From the NCBI GenBank assembly GCA_016786745.1, contig JAEUVS010000151.1:62001-126000 (forward strand): a DNA stretch of 64,000 nucleotides, in the 5' to 3' direction. The number at the start of each line of letters is the position of its first letter. The first letter of the stretch is position 1. Below the pieces are notes generated by a model, which saw nothing but the letters and a program-made list of their open reading frames with translations, was not told where the DNA came from and ran no database searches. Below, one piece after another: positions 52,466-60,860 of this stretch. The translations under genes and the position numbers were made by a program. The DNA comes from Chitinophagaceae bacterium (GTDB lineage Bacteria > Bacteroidota > Bacteroidia > Chitinophagales > Chitinophagaceae).

Positions 52466-52980
52466 TATACATTAAATTCGATGGTTACTATTGTTCCTTT
52501 ATCTTTCCGGGAGTGAATATCAAATCTTCCCTTAAGATAATCAATTCCTGAACGGATATTCTTCCAACCCGCTCCCGGCGCGGTTTCCAGCATTGCCGCA
52601 TCGAATCCGCCGCCGTTATCCTCCACAACAATGCTGACCCTGTCATTTCCCTTCGTAATCTGCACAAGCGCTTCGGTCGCTGCCGCGTGCCTCAGTACGT
52701 TGTTGAGCAGTTCCTCAATTATCCTGTAAATGATAATTTCAGTTGTTCCGGCAAGACGCCTGTCCATTCCAAACGACTGATATTTTACCGGAAGCATTTT
52801 TGTTGCAGCAACAGAGTTGCAATATTCCTTTACAGATTCATCCAGGCCAAACTCCACCAGCATCTCCGGCATCATGTTATGTGCCACACGTCGCAAATTA
52901 TTAATAGACGTACGGAGCATGTCGAGCGAGCGCTCGAACACGGCCATATTATCCGGTGTTACAACCAGGTAGTCTTTCAT
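52465..52980 (-). CDS. Truncated HisKA_3-type histidine kinase lacking the phospho-acceptor helix
   Basis: The 171 residues match only the second half of a NarL-partner kinase: MLRTSINNLRRVAHNMMPEMLVEFGLDESV, read in blocks, is the second DHp helix, followed by the HATPase domain with IIEELLNNVLRHA (N box), VEDNGGGFD (G1) and GAGWKNIRSGIDYLKGRFDI. The first DHp helix with the motif LHDGLGQ-like and its His is absent, and upstream of the ATG the frame stops after about 15 codons without homology. It has no sensor or membrane segment. It could work as an ATPase or phosphatase partner, or be the residue of a deletion. It overlaps the regulator by one base and is divergent from 53132. Confidence 0.75.
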   Translation of the reverse strand: MKDYLVVTPDNMAVFERSLDMLRTSINNLRRVAHNMMPEMLVEFGLDESVKEYCNSVAATKMLPVKYQSFGMDRRLAGTTEIIIYRIIEELLNNVLRHAAATEALVQITKGNDRVSIVVEDNGGGFDAAMLETAPGAGWKNIRSGIDYLKGRFDIHSRKDKGTIVTIEFNV

Positions 52981-53024
52981 ATTTGCTAAAGGTTGGCATT
53001 CTGGCCAATATTTTCAAACTACTG

Positions 53025-53086
53025 CCGAAAAATCCCCTTTTCCGGTGATTTTTTGAACGCCGCGCCCAAATCCCCTTTTCGGGTGA
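53025..53086. promoter_or_regulatory. Operator-like repeats between the truncated kinase and the secretome operon
   Basis: In the 151-base divergent space the string AAATCCCCTTTTC occurs twice (starting 53030 and 53068), each followed by GGTGA or CGGTGA. The first copy is part of a 21-base dyad CCGAAAAATCCCCTTTTCCGG at 53025-53045. The second reads AAATCCCCTTTTCGGGTGA. Spacing between copies is 38 bases. This is what a paired NarL-type operator would look like. It could act on both divergent units. Confidence 0.5.
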
Positions 53087-53131
53087 GAAGTTGGATTTTT
53101 CATACATCTACTTTTAATCAAATGAATTTTG

Positions 53132-54163
53132 ATGCGATCGCTATTCCTGGTTATACTTTTTTCCACGACCATCATTTCATATAGTCAACAGACAGAACGG
53201 GCCACTTTCGAAAAGCTTACCCTGAAGCCCAAAAAGTCTGCCGCAAAAACAAACGGCACATTACAGCTTACGGTTGTTGAATACATGGAAAAGGGAAATA
53301 GCGACGATTCGAAGAACACTGAAAAAAAGGAGGACCTTATCTCAACCGGTACCGAAGATGAAGAGTTTCTGACTCCACTGGAGAAAACTCCTGATCATGA
53401 TTTACTTGGAGAACTCAAAGCCATCTATACCGTTTCGTCATGGACCGTAAACGGAATAGAAAACGGAAACAGCACCGTTGGCACCATTTCAGGCGCTGAA
53501 AAACTTACTGCAGTCTACAACGCGCCCACTTCTGTACCGGATCAAAATCCTGTGGCCGTTACTGCAAAAATAACCGGCATCAGTTACACGCCTGCCGGCG
53601 GAAAAAAAATGAGAACATTATATCTCACCGCCAATATCGACATCTACGACAATGGATACCAGTTCACCTTTATCCAGGCAAGCAGTAACATCGGTGGTGT
53701 TTTTAAGCAACTTGATTCAACGACATGCTTAATAACGATTGATAAAGGGAAGCCGGTTCTTAAAAATATCATTAATCATAAGCCCTGGAGCGACTGGCCA
53801 CGGACAAACAAACGTGGATGTCCGTTGGAATATCCGAGTCCCGATAGCTGGAAAGGACAAACAGAGATCTGGGGAATGACAGGAGGAATGTTAACACCCG
53901 CATCGGAAAAAAATCCGCTCACAGACATAGTAATACAATTAGCTCCGGCCTTTGGCAACTCTCCTGAAATTATTGAAGACTGTAAATGTCGCGGATGCAG
54001 GAGACATATGCCGGCGATGCCGCTGCCTGCGCAACCAAAATATATTCACTTCACAGTTAAAGACGAAGAGATCAACATCGAGTACATGGGTGTATGGGGT
54101 AGAAATGAAATTGAAAACATTTCAAAAGGGGAAGGCTTTGCTGTGAAAATTGCAAAACTCTGA
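53132..54163 (+). CDS. Secreted protein with Ig-like segment, first gene of a four-gene operon
   Basis: The 343-residue product has a signal peptide (MRSLFLVILFSTTIISYSQ). The mature N-terminal part is Lys/Thr/Glu rich with low complexity, and a strand-rich segment (SSWTVNGIENGNSTVGTIS, then KLTAVYNAPTSVPDQNPVAV) follows with the look of an Ig-like or DUF-type adhesion domain. Near the C-terminus is a short Cys cluster, DCKCRGCRRHMPAMP. ATG 53132 is preferred over TTG 53129. I do not recognise the family. It leads genes at 54167, 54752 and 55388, all secreted, and is divergent from the kinase remnant. Confidence 0.65.
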   Translation: MRSLFLVILFSTTIISYSQQTERATFEKLTLKPKKSAAKTNGTLQLTVVEYMEKGNSDDSKNTEKKEDLISTGTEDEEFLTPLEKTPDHDLLGELKAIYTVSSWTVNGIENGNSTVGTISGAEKLTAVYNAPTSVPDQNPVAVTAKITGISYTPAGGKKMRTLYLTANIDIYDNGYQFTFIQASSNIGGVFKQLDSTTCLITIDKGKPVLKNIINHKPWSDWPRTNKRGCPLEYPSPDSWKGQTEIWGMTGGMLTPASEKNPLTDIVIQLAPAFGNSPEIIEDCKCRGCRRHMPAMPLPAQPKYIHFTVKDEEINIEYMGVWGRNEIENISKGEGFAVKIAKL

Positions 54164-54166
54164 ATC

Positions 54167-54727
54167 ATGAAAATATTCATCGTCATTATTTCAGGATTCG
54201 TTTATACCACGCTGTTAGGGCAGATAAAAGCCGATCCTCTTCCTTTCCAGGGTAAATGGTCAAAAACATCCGGCAGTGCGCCGCAATACCTGAATGGCAC
54301 GCTCGTGAACTTCGCGAACTTTGGCTTCACAAGAAGTCAATACGATTTCAAACCCGACAGTACCTACATTTTTCATAGCGAAAGCAAACAGAGTTCGAAC
54401 GCCTACATTCTAACTGACGAGGAAGGAAGGTACCTGGTTGTAAACAACGAGCTAACAATTGCTCCCGAAAAATGTGTTGCAAAGATGCTCGACGCAAACG
54501 GCGCTCTCAAAGAAACAAGAGTCATTACATCAGGTAAGCGTTATTATACATGGCAGATGGTTTACTTCGAGGGAATAGACGAAACACAATTTGTACTCAC
54601 CGCGGCGCAGGAAAATTTTATCGATGGAGGATTTTCTGCTAACAATGCATATCCCAACTCTTTCATGTACGGAAACAAGACTGAACCTGAATGGCAGTTT
54701 CCGGCGGAACAAAATAGCAACGATTAA
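54167..54727 (+). CDS. Secreted protein of unknown function
   Basis: This 186-residue protein has a signal peptide (MKIFIVIISGFVYTTLLGQ) and a small beta-rich mature domain: GKWSKTSGSAPQYLNG, SQYDFKPDSTYIFHSES, TDEEGRYLVVNNELTIAPEK and TWQMVYFEGIDETQFVLT. The order resembles lipocalin-like secreted proteins of Bacteroidota that read KWxxxGS...YxFxxDGTYxF...G.Y.ixgn.L.l.P, where the last part is a strand meander. The gap to the gene before is only 3 bases. Function unknown. Confidence 0.6.
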   Translation: MKIFIVIISGFVYTTLLGQIKADPLPFQGKWSKTSGSAPQYLNGTLVNFANFGFTRSQYDFKPDSTYIFHSESKQSSNAYILTDEEGRYLVVNNELTIAPEKCVAKMLDANGALKETRVITSGKRYYTWQMVYFEGIDETQFVLTAAQENFIDGGFSANNAYPNSFMYGNKTEPEWQFPAEQNSND

Positions 54728-54751
54728 AACCTATTCTTAAAAATTAACTGT

Positions 54752-55381
54752 ATGAAAAAAGCATTGACTATCCTGTTACTTATTGCGCCATGCTTTTTAC
54801 TTGCGCAATTCGGCATCAAAGGAGGTATAAACTTCGCTAATGTTACAAAAGCATCGTCAATCAACAACAGTAGCAAATCAGGTTTTCATGCCGGTATATT
54901 CCTGGCTCCGGAATCGAAAGGTGTTATCGGTTCACGAACTGAATTGATTTTTTCAAGACAGGGTTACAACTTCAAAACAAACAGCAACACCGGCAATGTA
55001 AATCTCGACTACATCATGCTGCCGCAATACATGACCATCAACATCACAAAGATTTTTCAACTACAACTTGGTGGACAAATGGCGCTGCTGTTAAACGCCA
55101 GGGCCGACAGCTCATCCGGAGGCGCAACAGTACCGGGTCCCGCAGGAAAAATGATGGACTTCTATAATAAATTCGACTTCGGATACGGTGGCGGCCTCGA
55201 GATCCACCCTGTGAGCGGACTCATTATTGGCGCGCGGGTTAATATCAGCCTCGGCAACCTCTACAAAGACATTTCTGCTACCAACACCGGCGAAGCGCCA
55301 TCCTTCGTGCCCAAAGTGAATGTAAAAAATAACGTGTTCCAGTTTTTCGCGGGATGGAGATTTGGTAAAACAAAAAAATAA
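54752..55381 (+). CDS. Outer-membrane beta-barrel protein (PorT-like)
   Basis: The 209-residue product starts with a signal peptide (MKKALTILLLIAPCFLLAQ) followed directly by FGIKGGINFANVTKA, the signature of PorT-family barrels. Further strands are SGFHAGIFLAPES, GSRTELIFSRQGYNFK, LDYIMLPQYMTINITKIFQLQLGGQMALLLNA in blocks and NVFQFFAGWRFGKTKK at the end. It should be inserted in the outer membrane. It is 24 bases after the preceding gene and 6 before the next. Confidence 0.8.
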   Translation: MKKALTILLLIAPCFLLAQFGIKGGINFANVTKASSINNSSKSGFHAGIFLAPESKGVIGSRTELIFSRQGYNFKTNSNTGNVNLDYIMLPQYMTINITKIFQLQLGGQMALLLNARADSSSGGATVPGPAGKMMDFYNKFDFGYGGGLEIHPVSGLIIGARVNISLGNLYKDISATNTGEAPSFVPKVNVKNNVFQFFAGWRFGKTKK

Positions 55382-55387
55382 ATTCCC

Positions 55388-56038
55388 ATGAACAAGTACC
55401 TCGCCCTGACATTGATTATATCAACAATCAGCGCCGGCGCAATGGGGCAAGCCGGTGGAAAAGAATATCCTCAACCAGAATTCAGCAACGAAGTGAGCTG
55501 GTACAACAAGGATAATAATACACTCACCCGTCTTGAAAAAGGGTTGTCGAAGATGGATACGAAAACAAAAGCCGGTGGTATGGGTGGCGCCGAAAATAGT
55601 TATTCTATTGAAGGAGAAAAATCGCCTGTGCGAATCATTGCCGGTAACAATCTTTCTTTTATATACGCTACCGGCGCCACTGATTTTTCGTCGGCGGTTT
55701 CCGATTCGATGATGCGTGCCAATGGAATGGATCCAAACATGATGAAAGGCGGCGGTATGGGTGGAGATCCTTCCAACCTTGTAACGCTTTATGCCGCTGA
55801 TCCATCGAAGAATGTGAGGAAAGTTATCCTGATGAAAATGCCTGGTATGTTTGGCGGAAAGAAATTGAAATCGTCGGACAAGCAGTCGTTCAGCGTTCGA
55901 AAAATCAAAGACGGATATTGGGAACTGGTGGTGGATAAACCTTTGAAGAAAGGCGAATATATTTTTACTGTGGCTGGCGGCGCCGGTATGGGAAGTATGG
56001 ATGGCAGCACGACACTTTTTGCATTTGGAGTGGACTAA
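55388..56038 (+). CDS. Secreted Gly/Met-rich protein of unknown function
   Basis: This 216-residue protein has a signal peptide (MNKYLALTLIISTISAGAMG) and a mature domain with several Gly/Met-rich loops: KAGGMGGAENSYSI, MMKGGGMGGDPSNLV and GGAGMGSMDGSTTLFAFG. Between them are strands such as RIIAGNNLSFIYATG and RKVILMKMPGMFGGKKL. The last part (DGYWELVVDKPLKKGEYIFTV) looks like an envelope protein seen in this phylum, but I cannot name the family. It is the last gene of the four-gene unit. Confidence 0.6.
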   Translation: MNKYLALTLIISTISAGAMGQAGGKEYPQPEFSNEVSWYNKDNNTLTRLEKGLSKMDTKTKAGGMGGAENSYSIEGEKSPVRIIAGNNLSFIYATGATDFSSAVSDSMMRANGMDPNMMKGGGMGGDPSNLVTLYAADPSKNVRKVILMKMPGMFGGKKLKSSDKQSFSVRKIKDGYWELVVDKPLKKGEYIFTVAGGAGMGSMDGSTTLFAFGVD

Positions 56039-56173
56039 AGGTTCTGTATCAAAAGAAGTCATAAGCTGTATCAAAAACGTACGCAGAGAAAAATAATTTC
56101 TCTCCAAAATGTTGAAAATGAGCCCGCTCGACACTGGCATATTTTTCCGGTAGAAATACGTCAACTTACACGT

Positions 56174-58546
56174 ATGTTCCGGAACTATCTGAAAGTCGCA
56201 CTGCGCAACATCCTTCGGCATAAAGCTTTTTCGATGATCAATATTGCAGGACTTGCCATCGGCATGACCTGCAGCATTTTTATCCTTCTCTGGGTCCAGA
56301 ACGAACTCAGCTTCGACCGCTTTCACGCAAACGCCGACAAAACTTACAGGATCGTTGCCGAAGCCAGCGGTTTTAAAGCAGCTGTTAATTGTGCGGCGAT
56401 GCCGGCAGAACTAAAAGCGAAGTTTGCCGAAGTGAAAAATACCGTGCGCCTGAGTGTACCGCAAACAGCTATAATGGAAATGGGCGATAAGAAATTCGAT
56501 GAAAAAAGACTTTTCTATGCCGATTCCACCTTCCTGCAGGTTTTTTCATTTCCGCTGGTAAAAGGCGATCGTAAAACAGCACTCACACGACCAGACGCCA
56601 TCCTGATCACCGAAAAAATGGCGCTAAAATATTTTGGCAAAGAAGATCCTATTGGAAAAATTTTAAGGAAAGATGTTCAATATCCATTGATTGTAACAGG
56701 AGTTCTGAAAAATATTCCTTCAAATTCGCATCTTCAGTTCGATTTCATTCAGCCCATGTCGGCAATTGCAAATGTAAACTGGGATTTAAAAAACAACGTT
56801 TGGGATAATTTCAATTACTACACTTACATCGTGATCGACAAGCCACTCGACAAGGCAGGCATCGCAGCGATGAATAAAAAAATTGATGCGTTATATAAAA
56901 CGCATGTCGATCCGAAATCCATCAGTATTGCATTCGATGTTCAACCTCTTGCAGATATCCACCTGCGTTCCTACAACATGCAGGTCGATCTTCCGGGTCA
57001 TGGTAACATTCAATACGTAAATATCTTTTTCATTGTCGCGATCTTTATTCTTGTTGTTGCCTGCATCAACTACATGAATCTTGCAACCGCGCGATCAGCG
57101 CGACGTGCAAAAGAAGTGGGTTTACGCAAAGTAGTGGGCGCCGGAAGAAAACAGTTGATAGGACAGTTCCTCGGCGAATCGCTAATGATATCATTGTTTT
57201 CTCTTGTTGTTGCGCTTGCCGCAGTGTGGTTGCTGTTACCTACCTTCAACTACCTCGCGGGGAAAGAAATTACATTCAACCTCTTACAGGGGAAATGGCT
57301 CGGAGGTATTATTGCAATCGCATTAATTACAGGTTTGTTGTCGGGAAGCTACCCGGCGCTGTTTCTTTCAAACTTCCAGCCGGTGCGCGTTTTAAAGTCT
57401 AACAGATCAACAATAAGTGGCAACAAGCTATTCAGGAATGGCTTGGTGGTTCTTCAATTTGTCGTGTCGATCATTTTGCTCGCAGGAACGGTGGTCATTT
57501 ACCGTCAGTTGAAATTTATAAGGGAAATGAATTTAGGTTTCGATAAATCGAACCTTGTTTACTTCCAGATGAAAGGCAAAATGTGGCAGGACCCGAAAGT
57601 GATGAAAAACGAACTCAGAAAAAATCCACTTACGGCCGACTTCACAATTATGGATGAGTTGCCTATCAACCTTACATCAGGCACCGTTGATGTTAAATGG
57701 CCGGGAAAAGATCCAAACTCACAGGTTGTTTTCCCCATCATGCACGTAAGCGATGAATTTTTTGATGTGATGAATATGACGATACTGAATGGAAGGTCGT
57801 TTTCGGACGACTTTCCCGCCGACACGAACAATTACGTTATCAATGAAAAGGCGGCACGCGTGATGGGTTACAACAAACCCGAAGAAGCCGTAGGAAAACC
57901 TCTGAAACTTTGGGACAGGGACGGAATGGTTATAGGAGTTGTAAAAGATTTCAATTTTAAACCTGTGCAGCAGCCAATAGAACCGATGATACTTGACAAA
58001 CTCAGGTGGGGCGGAACTGTTGTTGTCAGGGCCCCGGCCGGTCGTACAGAGGCCACTATTGCCGCGTTGCAGAAGGTGCACAATACGTTCGCAGCCGAGC
58101 TGCCTTTTAGTTATGATTTTCTTGATCAGAACATCGCGAACCTTTACCAGGGAGAACAGCGCATGGGCGCATTGTTTAACGTGTTTGCCGTGATTGGAAT
58201 CTTTATTTCATGTATGGGCCTGTACGGGTTGTCGGCATTCATGGCTGAGCAGCGTACAAAAGAAATAGGTGTGAGGAAGGTGTTGGGCGCTTCGGTGTTC
58301 AACATGGTGTACATGCTTTCTACCGGGTTTACAAAACTGATTATGGTTGCCGTGGTGATAGCTGTTCCTGTAGCCTGGTGGGCAGTGAATGCCTGGCTGG
58401 ACGGGTTTGCCTTCAGGATAGAAGTAAACTGGGTGATTTTTGTTCTTGCAGCAGTTGCTGCGTTACTTATTGCGTGGATCACCGTAAGCTATGAGTCGGT
58501 GAAGGCCGCCCTGGCGAACCCGGTGAAAAGTTTAAGAAACGAATAG
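56174..58546 (+). CDS. ABC transporter permease (FtsX/MacB type)
   Basis: This 790-residue permease begins MFRNYLKVALRNILRHKAFS and has an N-terminal helix with INIAGLAIGMTCSIFILLWV. A large periplasmic MacB-like domain (about 50-285) follows, then three helices (FtsX block one, with ATARSARRAKEVGLRKVVGA and GAGRKQLIGQFLGESL), a second MacB-like periplasmic domain and a final FtsX block (MAEQRTKEIGVRKVLGAS). The doubled layout is typical of Bacteroidota. No ATPase is adjacent. Its substrate may be a lipoprotein or peptide. Upstream lies 135 bases without a gene. Confidence 0.92.
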   Translation: MFRNYLKVALRNILRHKAFSMINIAGLAIGMTCSIFILLWVQNELSFDRFHANADKTYRIVAEASGFKAAVNCAAMPAELKAKFAEVKNTVRLSVPQTAIMEMGDKKFDEKRLFYADSTFLQVFSFPLVKGDRKTALTRPDAILITEKMALKYFGKEDPIGKILRKDVQYPLIVTGVLKNIPSNSHLQFDFIQPMSAIANVNWDLKNNVWDNFNYYTYIVIDKPLDKAGIAAMNKKIDALYKTHVDPKSISIAFDVQPLADIHLRSYNMQVDLPGHGNIQYVNIFFIVAIFILVVACINYMNLATARSARRAKEVGLRKVVGAGRKQLIGQFLGESLMISLFSLVVALAAVWLLLPTFNYLAGKEITFNLLQGKWLGGIIAIALITGLLSGSYPALFLSNFQPVRVLKSNRSTISGNKLFRNGLVVLQFVVSIILLAGTVVIYRQLKFIREMNLGFDKSNLVYFQMKGKMWQDPKVMKNELRKNPLTADFTIMDELPINLTSGTVDVKWPGKDPNSQVVFPIMHVSDEFFDVMNMTILNGRSFSDDFPADTNNYVINEKAARVMGYNKPEEAVGKPLKLWDRDGMVIGVVKDFNFKPVQQPIEPMILDKLRWGGTVVVRAPAGRTEATIAALQKVHNTFAAELPFSYDFLDQNIANLYQGEQRMGALFNVFAVIGIFISCMGLYGLSAFMAEQRTKEIGVRKVLGASVFNMVYMLSTGFTKLIMVAVVIAVPVAWWAVNAWLDGFAFRIEVNWVIFVLAAVAALLIAWITVSYESVKAALANPVKSLRNE

Positions 58547-58580
58547 CGAGAAGGGAGAGATAAGAGGTGAGAAGAAAAAG

Positions 58581-58653
58581 AGCGGAAGACCGGCCTCGAA
58601 CCGGCCACCCCAACCTTGGGAAGGTTGTGCTCTACCAGATGAGCTACTTCCGC
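58581..58653 (-). tRNA. tRNA-Gly (anticodon CCC)
   Basis: The 73-base sequence on the minus strand folds as a tRNA: acceptor GCGGAAG pairs with CTTCCGC, the D arm reads GCTCATCTGGTAGAGC, the anticodon stem CAACC/GGTTG closes the loop TTCCCAA, and the T arm is CCGGTTCGAGGCCGG. The anticodon CCC reads the Gly codon GGG. CCA is not encoded. A T-rich run (TTTTTCTTCTC) follows and can end transcription. Confidence 0.95.
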
Positions 58654-58681
58654 TTATTCCAAATATAATCGAAAATAATTA

Positions 58682-60031
58682 TTACATCTTCATCAACGAC
58701 GGATACAAACGAATATATACCTGGTAACTCATCGGGTTCCTGCCATAAATATTATTTAAAACAGAGGGAGCGCTATAAATGCTCCATTGTGCGCCCGCGG
58801 CCACCCTGATTTTTCCAATATTAAAGAGGTCGAAATTATCACCAACAGTAAAAGCGTGAACAGGAAAAACCTCGTGCTCATCAAACTCTTCATCCAGCAC
58901 CAACTCTTCAGCCGACTTCTGCGTCCATTCATACCGCGCATACAGCGAGTTGCGCGATTTCCGCCAGGCCCCCTCAACAAGAATAGCATTCTCCCCATCA
59001 TGGTTCTTCTTTTTATTCATGCCCCATAGTGCCGTCGCGTTAATGATATTTTCATCACCCATATCCACGCTATAGATCGCAGACGCCGTTGTTTTGTGAA
59101 CATTATCACCTGCATGTGCCGCTTCCGGACTTTTCAAAAAACCATGTGAAACCTGCAATGCAAGGTTCCGGTTTGGGTTATAAGAAAACCTTCCACTCCA
59201 TGAATCAAAACGCGGCTTATCGAAACTATACCTGTTTTCATTCGGCTCGCGTCCTGTAAAAACAGAACCTTCCAGTTTCGTCTTCCCCAGTCTCACTCCA
59301 CCTGTAACCACTCCGAAAGTGATATGCGTGGCATCAACCCAATGATGAGATATAGGAGAATTTGGATTATCGAGCGCCGAGGGGCGATGCATGAAGGTAA
59401 CGGGACCAAGCGCAGGTTCACCCGGATAACCTACATAAATGAAAGCATCAGTTTTGGGAGAAAACGCGTGCGCATAACTAACAGAAAGTTCCGAAAACAA
59501 ATCATGCGGATGCTGCCTGTCGACCAGCGGAATATTGTTATAGGTTTCACCTGATTGATACAACAAGGGGTAACCTCGTTTACCCTGTGTTAAAGGATCA
59601 AGCGAAACCATTGCGTTAAAATGAAACAAACCTTTCTTCTTCACTTTCCTTTGTCCCATCAGCATGAACCAATTCGGTGCATCAAAATCATTATCACCGC
59701 GTACACCCTTGTTGCTAAAATCCTGGTTATTGTATCGTAGAAATATGCTGCCATGCATCATGAACATCCAATCTTTTTGATGTGTCATATATCCATACAT
59801 CGGCGACGCATCAGGCAGCCAACCCGTCCCGGAACCATTCCGGTTCATAGGCAGGCTTAGAGAGAACGCATGACTCATCGAAGGCATTTCCGAATCACCA
59901 TGATGGTCGTGCATTGGTTTTAACGTGTCCTTTTTCTCCTCATGATGATGCTCATACTGAGAAAACGATTTCAAAACAGGTACAACCAATACCGTCGTAA
60001 TAAAAATAACTTTAAAAATAACTTTCTTCAT
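58682..60031 (-). CDS. Outer-membrane protein with His-rich N-terminus (metal-linked)
   Basis: This 449-residue product has a signal peptide (KVIFITTVLVVPVLKSFSQ) and a His-rich start of the mature part (YEHHHEEKKDTLKPMHDHHGD). The rest is strand-rich with Met/His motifs (MSHAFSLSLPMNRNGSGTGW, MTHQKDWMFMMHGSIFLRYN, DRQHPHDLFSELSVSYAHAF) and ends QVYIRLYPSLMKM. Proteins of this type are found next to copper and heavy-metal genes in Bacteroidota and are likely outer-membrane barrels. The gene starts in a TGATG overlap with the HMA-MauE gene, so both are coupled. Metal binding is inferred from the His/Met content and the neighbour. Confidence 0.75.
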   Translation of the reverse strand: MKKVIFKVIFITTVLVVPVLKSFSQYEHHHEEKKDTLKPMHDHHGDSEMPSMSHAFSLSLPMNRNGSGTGWLPDASPMYGYMTHQKDWMFMMHGSIFLRYNNQDFSNKGVRGDNDFDAPNWFMLMGQRKVKKKGLFHFNAMVSLDPLTQGKRGYPLLYQSGETYNNIPLVDRQHPHDLFSELSVSYAHAFSPKTDAFIYVGYPGEPALGPVTFMHRPSALDNPNSPISHHWVDATHITFGVVTGGVRLGKTKLEGSVFTGREPNENRYSFDKPRFDSWSGRFSYNPNRNLALQVSHGFLKSPEAAHAGDNVHKTTASAIYSVDMGDENIINATALWGMNKKKNHDGENAILVEGAWRKSRNSLYARYEWTQKSAEELVLDEEFDEHEVFPVHAFTVGDNFDLFNIGKIRVAAGAQWSIYSAPSVLNNIYGRNPMSYQVYIRLYPSLMKM

Positions 60032-60774
60032 CAGCTTAAAATTTTCACCACCGTTGTTCCGCTCATGCCAATCATTAATGCGTCTTCAATTATCGTTACC
60101 GTGCTCATTGGCAGGTTAAATACAGCGCCAAGGCAGGCACATTGAATTTTCATTTTGTTCAAAACACTTTGCAATACACCGATGATACTCACTCCCATCA
60201 CTACAAACGTTACAGCATTCGTGAGCAGCGGATTGAATCCTGTTAAGAACGCTATGCCCAACCCAAGTTCAATAAACGCATACAGGTATGCCCATGGCCG
60301 CCAACGTTTCGCAATGATGTCATAGGCAGAATAGCTGTCCGCAAATCCATCCAGATCCATCAGCTTGAAAAATGAAAACACCAGAAAAAATCCTGCCATG
60401 AAATGTTCCATCCATCGCGATGCATCAAATCCGCCGTTAATCGCTTCGACCAACACGGTAATACCGGTTATATAGGCAAAAATCAGAAGAATCGGCTTGT
60501 AAGCCTGGAACCATGTCCGCGTTTCTTCCCGCGGCATACTCTTAACAACATCATGATGAATGCTCCCATTTTCAGAAAGTTGGTATTCCGGGTAATCCTT
60601 CAAAGCATTTTTAAGCACAGGTGTTCCGATATGCTTGTTCATTTCGATAGTTGCCGTTCCAGTGGGAAGGTTTATACTTACGTTTTTAACACCTTCCACT
60701 TTCGACAAAAGCGACTGCACCTTCGCCTGGCAACCCGCACAGGTCATCCCTGAAACGTGATAAGTTTGTGTCAT
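60031..60774 (-). CDS. HMA metal-binding domain fused to MauE/DoxX-like membrane domain
   Basis: The 247 residues start with an HMA domain (1-65) with the Cu-binding motif GMTCAGCQAKV. After a linker, four membrane helices of a MauE/DoxX-like domain follow (about 95-245), with a CxC pair in KMKIQCACLGAVFNLPMSTV after the third helix. The CxC and the surrounding CACLG block resemble redox-associated MauE-type proteins. A role in copper or other thiophilic metal handling in the inner membrane is inferred. It ends in TGATG, sharing one base with the outer-membrane gene, so the pair is made together. Confidence 0.85.
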   Translation of the reverse strand: MTQTYHVSGMTCAGCQAKVQSLLSKVEGVKNVSINLPTGTATIEMNKHIGTPVLKNALKDYPEYQLSENGSIHHDVVKSMPREETRTWFQAYKPILLIFAYITGITVLVEAINGGFDASRWMEHFMAGFFLVFSFFKLMDLDGFADSYSAYDIIAKRWRPWAYLYAFIELGLGIAFLTGFNPLLTNAVTFVVMGVSIIGVLQSVLNKMKIQCACLGAVFNLPMSTVTIIEDALMIGMSGTTVVKILS

Positions 60775-60860
60775 AACCGTAACCTTTATAATACAAAGTT
60801 ACCCAGGGCCTCAGCCATGATTGTTACACAATTAAGGGAATGATTTATATAACTTTTGGA

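Noticed and set aside
52465-52980. Complete sensor kinase with upstream sensor domain
   Set aside because: The frame upstream of the ATG ends at a stop after about 15 codons and shows no DHp helix or membrane segment, so the gene is short as it stands.
55421-56326. 301-codon minus-strand open frame
   Set aside because: It is antisense to the Gly/Met-rich gene and the start of the ABC permease. No recognisable domain is seen.
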